From contig OY986969.1 of the NCBI GenBank assembly GCA_963920575.1, forward strand, positions 23,165,434 to 23,229,433: a stretch of 64,000 nucleotides of DNA. Reading direction: 5' to 3'. This document shows, in pieces, positions 23,139 to 35,369 of this stretch (positions within the stretch are counted from its first letter, which is position 1; each line of letters starts with the position of its first letter). The notes beneath the pieces are model-generated. The model saw only the letters and a program-made list of their open reading frames with translations, made no database searches and was not told the origin of the DNA. Both the position numbers and the translations under genes were made by a program. The DNA comes from Narthecium ossifragum. Taxonomy: Eukaryota > Streptophyta > Magnoliopsida > Dioscoreales > Nartheciaceae.

Positions 23139-23426
23139 TGACGTGGACAAGAAACGATAAGTAAGCCAGCATAATCATGACGTATGCAATGAACGAGAAT
23201 CAACCACGTGTACTCTCCAAACCAGACAAGAACGTGGGAGAAGCTGTTACGGAGCAGTTCGCACACGATCTCCTCCTTCCACGCCATCAACCCTCAAGGC
23301 GGGAGCAGTTATTCAGCTCCTTAGTATAAATAGCTTCTCTTCTCCACTGTAAACCCCCCCGACAACCTGTAACCTGCTCTTAAGCATGGCTTTCGTTTCT
23401 TTTGTACCTGTAAGTTGATTAATAAA
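23139..23426 (+). promoter_or_regulatory. LTR- or pararetrovirus-like promoter block
   Basis: In order: TGACGTGG at 23139 and TGACGTAT at 23178 (as-1-like TGACG motifs), TATAAATA at 23325-23332, then AATAAA at 23421-23426 about 95 bases downstream. TGACG pairs, TATA box and close AATAAA are the arrangement of plant pararetrovirus promoters and of some LTRs. No viral or retrotransposon coding sequence follows; the next 600 bases are AT-rich and non-coding. No primer-binding site was found. Confidence 0.35.
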
Positions 23427-23429
23427 GCT

Positions 23430-24060
23430 TTCAGTTTGATTAATGACGTCTTTTATTGCTTTCTTAGTATAATTTCGATAATGTAGTCGTTTTAATCGTC
23501 TTCTCCTCTTTTCTTTTCTGTTTTGTAGTTTTAGATTAATGGATTTCTTTCTGTTTCCATTTTCTGTCCGTTTCTTTTCCATAGTTTAATTAAGTTAAAT
23601 TAGTTTGGAGTAAGATTAAATTAGTCTTTTAATTACTGTTTTCGTTATTCATGATCATAGGAGTATTTTAAGATTAATTTAGGTTTAATTAGTCATTTTT
23701 ATTGCTTTTCTTATTGCTTTTCTTACAGCTTTCTTTACTGTTTTCCATTAGAGTAAGTTACTGCTTTCTTAGATTAAGTTTATCCATAGATTTAAATGCA
23801 TTTCTTAGATTCAGTAATTTAAGTTGATCTTTATGCTTTATTTAATTCCGTAATATTAGATAATTCAAAGCTTTTCTTAGGTTAATTTTGATAATTAGAT
23901 TATTTAATTAGGTCTAATCTAGATTTCCATATTACTTGACATCTCTGGTTCATTAATTTGAAAGAGTAGAACTCAACTGCAATCGTTTGATACTTAAGTG
24001 TGAAATAGGATTTTGACTTTGACTATTTGACCGGTCAACGGTCAGATTTCCTCTCTAACA
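23430..24060. other. AT-rich non-coding stretch
   Basis: T-rich DNA resembling an intron or leader. No feature that I can support. Confidence 0.4.
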
Positions 24061-24222
24061 ACACCCAAGTTGTCGTACCAGACAAGCTAATGAAGGTTGA
24101 TTATATCTTGCATTTTCATATGCATGCACCTCTTCAAGAAAGATCTCACATGTGGACACCATTCCGCTCCTGGGGGCCAGCTATCGTAAGGCCCATAGCT
24201 CCACTCCGTGCACTTGTCTACT

Positions 24223-24277
24223 TATCTGGTATTCCAGCTGTAGCATCCGTACTTTATAGAATATGAGTCAACTCCAA
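24223..24277 (+). repeat. Copy of the 22203-22256 Copia LTR segment
   Basis: Begins TATCTGGTATTCCAGCTG and matches 22203-22256 with about eight differences over 53 bases. It suggests that two related Copia LTR remnants bracket the interval, or that one element was broken by later insertions. Confidence 0.5.
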
Positions 24278-24289
24278 GACACAATGAAG

Positions 24290-26150
24290 CCTGTGAATCT
24301 CAAGATACATAATGTATAACAAATCTGGAAAACCTAACACATGGTAAGTTGTGAACCAATAGCTAGGATCCGATGAAGTAGAGAGGCCAGTGGCCTAATA
24401 CTGGGGGAGAAGGACTTCTATAGGCTAGTCAGTTGACGAGATGTGGGAAACCTCAGACTTGAAGGATGGAGGTTTGGACGCTGTGCCAATGTGAGTCCTT
24501 TGCATGCATGGAGTCCCATGTTCATAGCTTATGTATAGGGGCACCTCTCCGGTACTAGGGGACCTAGCTGAGCTCTCTTTGAACTGAGCTGGAAACTAGG
24601 GTTTAGGCTTATTGGTGTTTCTAGAATAAAGAGAAGGAGTAACAACTAAGCACATGGCTCGGGCCTTTTAAGGGTCTTACCTGTAGATACCCTAGTTACC
24701 CTAGTCATTTCTATTTGGAGGAAAGTACAAGGGATCATATATTTTCTAGCATCTAACACCTCATACTTAACTACGTTAAACATTCATTTACACATAAAAG
24801 CTTCCTATCACATATGGCAATGTCGCATGCACCATCAGGACCGGTGTATCTGTTTCTAAAGATATTTGATATTATTAAAATATAAATATATGAATGTAAT
24901 CTGATACTGCATCACGTGATATGATATGTGATTCTGATAAATACGGTGATGAAATCATTCCTCTATTTGTCTAATCTATTCCCACTCACCTATGGGAGTT
25001 GATTCCCAACAATAAAAAGACAAACGCCGTACAGCTACTGTATGCTGAATATAACTGTTTTAAAATCATTGGAAATCGATGAAGAGAGACCATGGAGACA
25101 CAAGGTTTTTATTCTATGGATCATCTCTAACTCTTTCTACCACCTCTCCTCGTTGGCTTATGTATAGGTGGTAATCTAAAAGAGTTAATCCCAAAGCATA
25201 GGTCGTAGGGCCTCTTAATTAATATACTATTAAGTATTAACCGAGGCAAGTAATTAAAGCAGAGGTGAGAAGAAAAAAAATTTAACCCTCTCCCCTTCAC
25301 ATGCGGGTCAGACCCATGGATGCACGCATTGGGATGTGAACTAGATCTGATTTGACTCGTTAATCTAACCTAGATTAATTAGTAACAATCCCAAAAACAA
25401 CTACTAGTTTTATGTGCGCAGACAGTGCCAGCAAATGACCCAATAGTACTAGATTAATATTGTTGAAGATAACGCTGTATAAACTAAACTACAAGATGTG
25501 GGGGTAAGAAATCCTATTTAATTACTAGTATATGTTTAATAACAGAGCACTACGCATCTACTTTTAATTAGTTGAACCTGTTTTCCGGGTTTCTTCGCAA
25601 ATGATGTGCGTATTGGTCTAATATATGTGCGTACGTATTTACATCCATGTAATAAGAGGCGTGTTTCTTTCAGACACGTAAGTAGGATAAAGGATGATTC
25701 CTGGAGGAGCTGAGCTGGGCTGGGCTGGGCTGGCTCCGGATCCTCTCCACGGGATGCGCCCACTGCTGCACTGCTGCTGACACGCTCACGTTCGCAGCAG
25801 GCTGCCCATGCGGTATGCCCTCCCACATGTGTTGCGTGCGGGGAACAAACCGTACGGAAGATCTAAAGTAATTAAGATTGATGATATATGTATTTGAGCT
25901 GTATTCCCATAATAAACTCCAAAAATACTATAGTCGATTCCATATTTTAGGTTTTGAGATAAAATTGACAGCCAAAACCGAAACCAATTTTAGAGCCACC
26001 ATCAAACCCATCATGGGAAGACACGAGCCGAATCCAATCGGAACGGGGGCCACTGCTCTGCCAAAGGATAAGATCCGTTTGTCCTGCATAGGTGGTGAAA
26101 GCAAGGGACTGTCGAAACGGGCGTTTGTCCGCTAGCTAGCGTCGACCCCG
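24290..26150. other. Gene-poor spacer
   Basis: Mostly unrecognised DNA with a short (GGGCT)n stretch near 25715-25735. From about 25990 the sequence becomes GC-richer and leads into the G-box cluster. No exon pattern seen. Confidence 0.4.
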
Positions 26151-26187
26151 CTCCGTTCCGTTCCGGTTCAACGGAGGGGTGTGACTG

Positions 26188-26399
26188 CCACGTCAGATAT
26201 TTAGGGGGCGGCTTTTATCGGGTGGAGCGAAGACACGTGGGCGAATCTCCGTATGGATAGGATGATGGTTGGGCGCCGGGGATGCCACGTGGTGTCCCAA
26301 AGGAGGTGTTGTCGGCTTGGAGCTGGCTCGTTGAGCTGGTCGGGTCGAGAAAAGGAGAACGGGTCAAGACGGTGCCAACCGGATGATTCGGTACACGTG
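26188..26399. promoter_or_regulatory. G-box/ABRE-like cluster
   Basis: Three perfect CACGTG hexamers (26234-26239, 26286-26291, 26394-26399) and one CCACGTCA (26188-26195) within 212 bases of GC-rich DNA. Such spacing is typical of light- or ABA-responsive plant promoters bound by bZIP/bHLH factors. No gene is recognisable within 3 kb; the nearest is the ankyrin gene at 29905. Confidence 0.4.
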
Positions 26400-26569
26400 G
26401 GTGGGGTACGTACCAATGGAGAAAGGGCAGTCAAATTTAGCCAACTCGATATATGACTCGGTTAAAATCCAATCCAACGTGGCTGCATAAATTTACCGTC
26501 TCATGTCTATAATTTTTATATGCCTTTCTTGAGTTAGGTGACATGAATAGACATATAGTTATACATTTT

Positions 26570-26825
26570 TTGAGCACTGATTTATGTACATGTCACGTGG
26601 CATGTGTATTACACATATCGTGAATCGGTAATGAGATACCGATTCTATCATCTATGTCGTGAATCGGTAATGAGATACCAATGGACTACATCAATGAATC
26701 GATAGCTCACTGTCGATTGAATTATTCAACTAATTCATCGGTTGTGAGATACCGATGGATTATATCAACCGATCGGTAGCTCACTACCGGTACAATTCAA
26801 CCGAAAGTGAGCTGCCAATGTAAGG
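26570..26825. repeat. ATCGGTA palindrome repeat, copy 2
   Basis: Begins with CTGATTTATGTACATGTCAC, then GTGAATCGGTAATGAGATAC twice, then further inverted copies (CGGTAGCTCACTACCGG). It shares structure and wording with 19140-21440 and 28420-28640. Confidence 0.6.
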
Positions 26826-26839
26826 TAGCTAGGTTTAGC

Positions 26840-27890
26840 TTTTTTGCAACCATACAAGGTTATATATTCAATTAATAAGGAGAAGAAATCATAAATCATT
26901 GACGTGAACTTTGAGCTTTGCAAGCTAGCTAGCTAATTTACAAACAGACCAGATTAATTAAACCTTATGAAACACGAAAATCGCACACACAAGCAACGAA
27001 GACGTCACTGTATCGATATGCACTGCCATGAGGATAGGATGACCTAAAAACCATCCAATTCTTTCACAAAATAAGATGAGAAAAGAAGAGCCAGGAGGTA
27101 GTGTGTCAAGACCTTATCTTGTACTTGGGGAGCTAGTATGTGTGTTAAACTCTTCTGTTTGGGGACCATGCATCATCATTGTGGTAGGTGGAGGCAGCAG
27201 CAGTACTCTTATTTAGCTTGCATGCAGTGCAATGCAGAGGTGGGCTAGACTATATCAGTCAGTGCTATATTAGTAGGAAGGTGCAGTGGCTAACCAGTAC
27301 GCCCATACAAAAGGCATGTCTAGGGGCTAGGGCAACCCCCAAGCCCCAACCTCGTTCATAGCCTCAAGTAAGCTAGTCCCAGGGTTTTCATTTCACCACG
27401 AGAAAAGAAAAGGGCAGAGGATGAGGATGAGAGGTTTGCAGCTTCCTTGTGTACGTGATTCATCACTACATCTCCTGGACCAGCAATTGTAGCACGTAAA
27501 GCAAGCGCATGCATGCTTTACGTGTCGGAGTTCCCAGTCTCTGGTGCAGACTTTATAATTTCATAACCATGACTATGACTTATATATATACACCAGTATA
27601 TTGCCGGTGACCCTGACACGTACTTTTAAGTCTGACATGATTTTTTTAATTTTTATTTAATAACTGCTCCTTCTAATATGAAATATTATTTTTTTTTATT
27701 TTTAAAGGGATGATTTTAGTACGTGGCTAACTGTAATGTGATTAATTGAAGTCTATAATAAGTTCTCATTCTAAATTTTCAAACGGACAGTTTTAATAAT
27801 TACCGTCCATCTAAATACGTGATTAACTAACTCTCTAAATTAAATAATAACTTGATTATCCACGTAGGATAAACCATGACAACCCCACCT
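26840..27890. other. AT-rich spacer
   Basis: No gene seen. It contains a perfect 11-bp inverted repeat, CACGTAAAGCA (27493-27503) and its complement (27514-27524), with a 10-base loop. Confidence 0.4.
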
Positions 27891-27891
27891 G

Positions 27892-27896
<5 letters not shown>

Positions 27897-27935
<39 letters not shown>

Positions 27936-27945
27936 AGGGGGAGAG
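27897..27945. repeat. (GA)n microsatellite with G-rich tail
   Basis: About sixteen GA units followed by runs of G. Confidence 0.9.
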
Positions 27946-27989
27946 GGTGTGCGTGTGTTTTTAAGTTTGACATAAGTGTTTATAATATT

Positions 27990-28255
27990 AAGTGATCCTT
28001 TGGTAATAGATTATGTTATTTTGAGTTAAATGATTTTTGGGTTAGAAAAGTTGAGATAATGAATGGAGATATATAAAAATATTTTTTAATAAAAATAAAA
28101 TAAAAATTAGAATATAATCGGGGTGGAGTTGAATGGGGATAGGATAAGTGATATCCCTATTTTTGGAAATAGCCCACCTTAACCCACATTATTCATATTT
28201 TACTAACATTGGGATAACCCATCTTATCCCCAAAACCTAACATAGGCTACATCAT
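27990..28255. repeat. MITE-like AT-rich repeat
   Basis: It resembles the MITE at 22370 in layout: a front half with ATTATG...GAGTTAA...GGGTTAG, an internal palindrome GATATCCC, and an end reading TTATCCCCAAAACCTAACAT followed by AGGC. The termini pair poorly, so this is a tentative call. Confidence 0.35.
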
Positions 28256-28419
28256 GTTAAACCATTGGGTGAGGACAAGTTAATATTAATATAATTTAAC
28301 AATTACATGTACAATAATACAAATAGATACTTAATATAAAGGTTTAATAATTAATTAGGTAAAAAGTTCAAACACAATTTCTTTCTGTCATATGTCTTGC
28401 TCGGTAACCAAATTAAAGT

Positions 28420-28640
28420 GAGTGCTGATTTGTGTATATGGCCACGTGGTATATGCATTGCGCATGTCTCCAGTATGTGGTGAGATACCGATGAGTTGAT
28501 TTAGTTCATCGGTATAACAATATCGATGGACTAAATCAATTAATGAGTATATACTCACCGATACCTACCAATTCGATCAATGATACATTTAATCGATAGT
28601 GAGATACTGATTAGTTGATTCAGTCGATGTGACCAAGTCT
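28420..28640. repeat. ATCGGTA palindrome repeat, copy 3
   Basis: The block AGTGCTGATTTGTGTATATG is followed by CATGTCTCCAG, then GTGAGATACCGATGAG and its inverted forms (CTCACCGATACC, ATCGATAGTGAGATACTG). It is the same family as copies 1 and 2. Confidence 0.6.
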
Positions 28641-29719
28641 TATTCAATTAAAATTACTGGGCTTCCAAGTTAAACACATATTTGCCACGTGATCAAGTAA
28701 ACAAATCTTTATTCAATTAAAGCTACCGGGGCAAAATGCACGTACGTGAAGCCAAAATGATCCCATTCGACATAGGATTCCTTCAAATGTGAAAGGATAT
28801 GATTAAAAATCGCTGCTGATCAACATCATCCGCACACAGGATTTTTCCTATGCTAACATATCCCCTGTAGGCCTCTAGCGGTTACCTTGACTTGATTCCA
28901 GCAAATAGACACCGGAAGAGTGGATCTATCTGTAGCTGATCAATTCGGCGGTGCTGAATTCATCTAACTATATATAACGCAGTACGTACCTTAAACAGTG
29001 TTGTCAGTGCCATTATTAATTAGGTAGCTGCCGACAATTTGGTGTCGATTTCTAGAATCGTTTATACAAAGTCTAGTATATATCCTCTAATTATAAAGTT
29101 ATATCATATACATGTTGTTCTTCATCGGTGAATCCCAGACAGAGAAAAAAAACTGTGAACAAACGCCCCAGAAACAAGTATTTATCCATCTTTCTATTAG
29201 TTTAATTAATCTACACTATTGGGATTTATCAGCATGCATGTCTTATTGCAACAATTCCAAGATGAAAATTCTAGCAATTTTATATGTTTATCTCAAATTA
29301 TATATACTTTTAAATATATAAGTATAATTATTTAAGACTAATTAGGATTAGTCATCATGCGTGCTTATTATAACCATTCCAAGAGACTTAATTATCATCT
29401 AATGAAAATCCAATTATATTGGTCTCATGATATTGGACAATGGGCCGGGTCGAACTCCAGCCACCTGCCAAACGAGCCGAGCCGAGCCAACTAGAACACG
29501 ACAGCCCAAGCCGGGCCCAATAGTATAGTATTTTGGGTTCCAAAGTAGAGCCGAGCCGAGCCGAGTCGAGTAACAACAAGTGCTGTACTATCCTCCAGGT
29601 TGTTTGGTGGGTCCCACTCGTCAAATCACTCTCACCACCAGTCTACTCACCTCCCCGGTAACTCAACACCCGTCTCTTTTCCCCTCTCTCGTCTTTTTAA
29701 CCGCGGTTAAAACCCCGAC
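28641..29719. other. Spacer and upstream region of the ankyrin gene
   Basis: No gene seen. Near 29473-29570 there are two short runs of GAGCC/GCCGA repeats, which become GC-rich towards the ankyrin gene promoter. Confidence 0.4.
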
Positions 29720-29727
29720 TATAAATT
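29720..29727 (+). promoter_or_regulatory. Likely TATA box of the ankyrin gene
   Basis: TATAAATT about 185 bases upstream of the ATG at 29905, in a GC-rich context with a following leader that has no upstream ATG in a good context. Confidence 0.5.
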
Positions 29728-29904
29728 AGCGACCCCGACCTCCTCCATCTGGCGCCCACCCCTTTCAAGTTTCCCGAGAAAAACCCACTGTCGACGATTC
29801 CAGCGAGAGAGGAACAGATCTAAAGGTCAAAACCCTCCCTCACCGGGAACCGGCGGCGGTCGGCGGCGCTGGTGGCGGAGATCTCTCTTCTCCAAGCGCT
29901 GAGG

Positions 29905-32900
29905 ATGACGGTGTTTGGGCACTCGGTGGCCGGGTCCGGCGGGTTGGGAGGGGGAGTTGTGGCGATGGGTGGGTTTAAGGCCTCCGGGAGGCAGCAGGTG
30001 CACCCAGTGGACTACGAGGTCGAGGCGTCGCAGCGGCTGGTGGAGGCGGCGCACAGGGGGGACCTTAATATGGTGGGGGAGTGCCTCGCCGATCCCCTCG
30101 TGGACGTGAACTACGCCGGGGCGGTGTGTCTCAAGGCGCGCCGCGCGGAGGTGACGCTGAGCGAGGAGGCCCCAGACGAGGTACGGTTCGAGTATGAGGA
30201 GCTCCGCACCGATGCGACCCCGTTGTTCCTCGCCGCTCACAACGGCAACCTCCCCCTCGTCCGCAAGCTCCTGGTACTCCCTCCGATCATCCCTTCCTCT
30301 CTACTTCGCTAGTTAGCTCCGCATCCTAATTTTTCCAGCTCTTCTGCTGCTTTTAACTCATTGTTGAATCGATCGAGCTTGATTTCTCCTTTTAGCTAAA
30401 AACATCAAGTGCCGTTTCCATTTCCCATCCCATTTCGTGATTCAATCATATCTTCTTATCTGTGATCCTAATCCGAGATGCCGAGAAGCGAGCGTGAGGG
30501 TTTTCTCTATCCGGACTTTAAAGGTTCATCTCCATTTCAAAATTTTTCTTTTAAAATATTTCATTCAGATTTTTGCTTTTTGTTACAAATTTCCAGAATC
30601 CACGGCTTTTCGATGCAAATAACTCTGTTATTTATGGAGTTATTTAAGTGTGTTTATATTTGTTTTTGCGGTTATTATTTCGAGCTCATAATTGCATCCA
30701 GGCCGTATTCCTTTTAATGTCCTAAAAACCTTATCCCTTGTCGCCATCTGTAAAAGTCGTACCAAAATGGTAATATATAACTTCCCTAAAATCCTTATGT
30801 CACCCGAATAATTAGATCCACGTTACCGCATTAATTCCTCCCGGTATTTCCGAGAAACATAAATACGGAATCCCCATTTTACCCTCCCGCTTCTCCAGCC
30901 TTCTTGCTCAAGCCATGTGGCGATGTTGGTCCTTTCAATGAGGCGTCGAACAGCAAACAGGCATCTTTCGTGATGCTTGCTCGGAATCACGTGACCACCG
31001 TCCGGCGTTCGTACTATAGGCCCGGTTTCTGCGACCGAGTTACGAGATCGTACGGGTGGGGATGGTCCTCCATCCGTCCGGACGATCTGGGCCGTTCGTC
31101 TCCTGCTTCCAAGCCTAGTGGAACCGTACTTCCATCGTACTCGCGTCGTTTGTTTCCATTGAATTCCTCGGCAGGGGATCACACGGGATTGGAACGACTA
31201 GTGTTATTTGTGTCTGGATTGGTGCATACTGTAGAGTTCACGTGATTCGTCTGTCTGTCGTCCTCTTTGAATCATGACCGTCCAATCGATCTCGCGACTG
31301 GGATCTTGCTATCGGTGCGATTGGTCTGGCTTTTCAACAGATTGAAGTACTCGATTTAGTGCCCCTGTTTTGAAGTCTAATGCAGTCTGATGTTGATGCT
31401 GTATCTCGTGATCCTACTTAAATGATGGTATTAGTTGGCCTCTCGTCTCTGTGGAGCTCTATGCTCTCTCTTGGTTCGTTTATTGCCATCCTCGGTTGTC
31501 GAGCCGTCTCCATCCAATGTCTCTGCTCTTCGCTACTGGGATTCGCTACTGGGAGTGCTTCATCCACTTGTTTGCTCTTTCTCACCAGCTGTCACGACCA
31601 CGCAGAAACAATCCGCCCCGGGCCCTGCGTCGGTGGTGGAGACAAGAAGTTTGTCGTGGTCCCACCCAAATCAGACGGGCACGGTTGTGCCGCATATAAC
31701 ACCACACCCCTCTATTTGGCTTGTGTCATGTACCTCCCAGTCCTTGTAACAATGAATCCATCCCTGAGTTATTGCTCGTATCTCTGCCGTCAGGCATCGT
31801 ATCTTCCGGCCCATACCCCACTGCCCTTCCTATTTACATCATCAAAACTGTAAACTTTTTTTATATGCATGTCTTGAACGGTTGTGATTGTTTGGAGGTG
31901 TTGATGGGAATCTCTGTTCATGGCGTGGCAGAGCGTGGGTGCGGACGTGAACCAGAAAGTGTACAGGGGGTACGCGACGACGGCGGCGGCGAGGGAAGGG
32001 CGGGGAGACATCGTGGAGGTGCTGGTGAAGGCGGGGGCGGGGCAGTCCGCGTGCGAAGAGGCGCTTCTGGAATCTTGCGCTCACGGTCGGGCCAAGCTGG
32101 CCGGGTTGCTCATGGACTCCGACCTCATCAGGCCGCACGTGGCCGTGCACGCTCTCGTCTCCGCTTGCTCCCGGGGCTTCGTCGACGTTGCGGACGTCCT
32201 CATCAAGGTTTGACTTCTCTCTCTCTCTCTATTCTCTTTGTTTAACGAAGGGTGTTTTGGTAGTTTTGTGTATATAATAATCCTTCTCTCTTGGTCCTCT
32301 CAACCGAGGGTGTTTTAGTAATTAGGGATAGAATAGATGAGTTTAGTCCCATATCGAATGTGAAGAGAAACTTTAGAGAGTTTATATGAATGGGGGCCAT
32401 GGGGTTTATTGTGTTCGTTGAAAGGAGAGACGGTTGGCATCTCCCCTGACAGGGACGGGAACAGCCTTCGGGCTTTCCCTGTTTCCGCACACCGCGGTAA
32501 AGGCAACCCAAATTTTTTTTCACACCCTTTTTTTTTTCTTTTTACATTGCTCTTATTCCTCACGCAGCGTGGAGTTGATGCCAACGCTACAGACCGTGTG
32601 CTCCTCCGCTCCCTAAAGCCGTCGCTGCATACAAATGTGGACTGCACGGCACTTGCAGCAGCTATTGTCAGCCGGCAGTTCGCCATCGTCAGGCGGCTGC
32701 TACAGGTACCAAGCTACCAATTATCAACACCATGATCACCCAATCACTGACTCGTCTACTTCATTGATTAAAAGCTAAGCTCTGCGATACATGCAATCCA
32801 GGCTGGTGTGGAAAAGGATGTGAAGGTGAAGCTAGGTGCGTGGTCGTGGGACACAGCCACCGGTGAGGAATTCCGGGTGGGAGCAGGTCTCGCCGAGCCC

Positions 32901-34343
32901 TACGATGTAGCCATGTGTGCAGTGGAGTACTTCGAATCCACGGGCACCATTCTACGAATGCTCCTTGAACACTACTCTCCCAACACCTTGCACCTTGGCA
33001 GGACCCTCCTCCATCATGCAATCCTCTGCGGCAACACTATTGCTGTCAAGGTGCTTTTGGCCTCTGGAGCAGATTGCGAATTTCCATTTAAGACCTGCAA
33101 GAAGGCTGAGTTCCGTCCGATCCATCTCGCGGCCCGCCTCGGCCAACCAACTCTCTTGCAAAGCTTGCTCGATGCTGGATGTAACATGAATTCGAGAACA
33201 GAGTTGGGGGAGACTGCCTTGATGCTGTGTGCCGGCTACAAACATTATGAATGTCTACAAGTTCTTGTGTTAGCTGGTGCTGATCTTGGTCTCGTCAACT
33301 CGGCTGGTGCCTGTGCTGCTCTCATCGCTGGCTCAAACCGGTGGAGCACGGGTTTCCAGCGGGTCCTGCTTGATGTTATCCGCACTGGAACAATTCCTTG
33401 GTCGAGCAATTTGAGTGTCTTCTCTCCAATGATGTTTGCTGCCCGCCATGGTGATGTTGGAGCTCTGGAAGCATTGTGTATGCAGCTAGACATCGATCTG
33501 GATGAGCAGGATGAGAATGGGTTCTCTCCGGTCATGGTCGCTGCTAAGGAAGGCCATGTTGATGCCTTCAGGTTTCTAGTCTTCGCAGGTGCCAATGTGA
33601 AACTAAGTAACAACGCCGGTGAGACGGCTATCACAATATCTCAGTTGAGCAGAGATGGTGGTCTCTTCGAGCAGGTGATGCTCGAGTTCGCCCTCGAGAA
33701 GGGAAGTGCCGGTGGGTTCTATGCTCTACATTATGCAGCACGCCACGGAGACTTGGCTGCGGTGCGCCTCTTGACTAACAAGGGCTATGACGTCAATGTT
33801 CCGGATGGCGATGGGTACACTCCCTTGATGCTAGCTGCCAGGGAGGGCCATGCAAAGCTCTGTGAGCTCTTGATCTCATGCGGTGCTCGATGCGATGTCA
33901 AGACGCCAGAAGGCGAGACTGCCCTCTCCCTCGCACGCAGAAGTAAAATGCATTATAACCCGGCAGAAGGTGTGATATTGGACGAGCTAGCACGGGTTCT
34001 CGTCCTCCAAGGTTGCCAAGTAAAGAAGCACACAAAATGTGGGAAGGGAAAGCCTCATGGGAAGGTGCTGAAGATGGTGGTGGTGGGTGGGGTGCTGAGG
34101 TGGGGCAGCGCAAGCTGCAGGAATGTGGTGTGCAAAGAGGCTGAGGTCGGAGGGAGCTCTTCCTTCAAGCGGAATCGAAAAACAAGGGGAGACGCAGAGG
34201 AGGCGGGGCTGTTTAGGGTAGTGACAACCAAGGGGAAGGAGGTTCACTTTGTTTGTGAAGGCGGCGATGAGATGGCTGAGCTCTGGGTTAGAGGTATCAG
34301 ACTGGTAACGAGAGCCACTTTGTGTAAGGAAGGGAAGTCTTAA
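29905..34343 (+). CDS. Ankyrin-repeat protein of a conserved plant family, 774 aa, 4 exons
   Basis: Exons: 29905-30273, 31932-32207, 32568-32705, 32802-34343, total 2325 nt with all junctions in phase 0. The N-terminus (MTVFGHSVAG, then a Gly-rich stretch and QQVHPVDYEVEASQRLVEAA) and the C-terminus (LFRVVTTKGKEVHFVCEGG and ELWVRGIRLVTR) match a single-copy-like plant ankyrin family I remember but cannot name. About a dozen ankyrin units fill the middle, recognisable by TPLFLAAHNGNLPLVRKLL, FRPIHLAARLGQPTLLQSLL, YTPLMLAAREGHAKLCELL and similar. The last 80 residues resemble the end of a PH-like domain; this is inference. No transmembrane segment or clear signal peptide is present, so it is probably cytosolic or nuclear. 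Function unknown; protein-protein interaction is likely. Exon 1 is very GC-rich. Intron 1 is 1.66 kb. Confidence 0.93.
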
Positions 34344-35311
34344 GAGGGATCCGTTCACCAGTGTGCTATTGTACAGAAAGCTGTGTTGATGGAATTAAGA
34401 GTAGTGATGATGATCGGACTTCTATCTCGAAGTGCTTTCTTTGTTAGTTTTGATTGTTGTACAGTTTCAGCTAAGATGAGAAAAACCAGAATCCTGTTCG
34501 CTGCCTTTTGTATTATAACAGAGCTCTTTCCTGATACATTACTCCTAGTTTAGAATTCATATTGCCCACTAGAATGTGAATTAATGGCTGTTCAAACTTC
34601 TAACCTAAATTTTGGTCTCCTTGGTGGTCTTCGCCCAATGCCCAGACAGATGGACCTCGAGAGATACCAGCGTGCAGGCAACCATTGTGAGACTGAATGT
34701 GAAGTGGATCAACTTCGTACATAAAGTTCATTCTCCTTGCCCAATGTCCAGTATTGGAAACATGCACATCATGCCTCTGTCATAATGTAGGCGAACGAAA
34801 AATGGCAAGTGTTAGGAGGTAGTGCAGTGAGGCTGGTGCGGGTGCACTTGAGATAAACATAATGCTGATGCAACTGAGATACTCGCATGATGTAGGCAAA
34901 TCGGAGGCCTTTAAGGTGTAACTGACTATGGAACTCTGGAACAAGCATTCATGAAAAGCAGGTGTCTGACCACGCAACACATTCACCTCATGGACCACCT
35001 CATAGACCTCAGATGACGAATTGCCCTAGATATGCCGTTACAGAGTTTTCAGACAAGCCTCCAACAAAGACTCTTCTGGATTATGTCTGATACCTTAGAG
35101 ATGCTGTAAAAGAAAATCAGACATCTTACAAGCTCAAAACTGTTGACAACCGGGGAAAGATCTTCGCTTTTTTTCATTTGCAAAATTATCTTCCTCCGTT
35201 TGAGCAACTCAAAGCACCAGTTCACTTGATTCCACGTCATAAAAAAATAACCCTTAAACTGACATACTGACTGACAGGAATGCCATCCAATCAAAAGAGA
35301 AGTTGAAGTGT
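34344..35311. other. Convergent 3' regions of the ankyrin and recycling factor genes
   Basis: The two genes point at each other across about 1.0 kb. It holds their 3' untranslated regions; I see no other gene or repeat. Confidence 0.5.
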
Positions 35312-35369
35312 TCAATCAATGAAGTGCTCCTCAGCTCCCGTTGATCAATGAAGTGCTCCTCAGCTCCCG
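35312..35369. repeat. 29-bp tandem duplication over the recycling factor stop codon
   Basis: 35312-35340 and 35341-35369 are two copies, differing at two positions, containing GAAGTGCTCCTCAGCTCCCG. The right copy holds the stop (35360-35362) and the last codons of the minus-strand gene; the left copy is in its 3' untranslated region. Confidence 0.85.

Noticed and set aside
27493..27524. Perfect 11-bp inverted repeat as a microRNA precursor
   Set aside because: The arms are too short and the flanks do not pair, so it does not meet plant miRNA precursor criteria.
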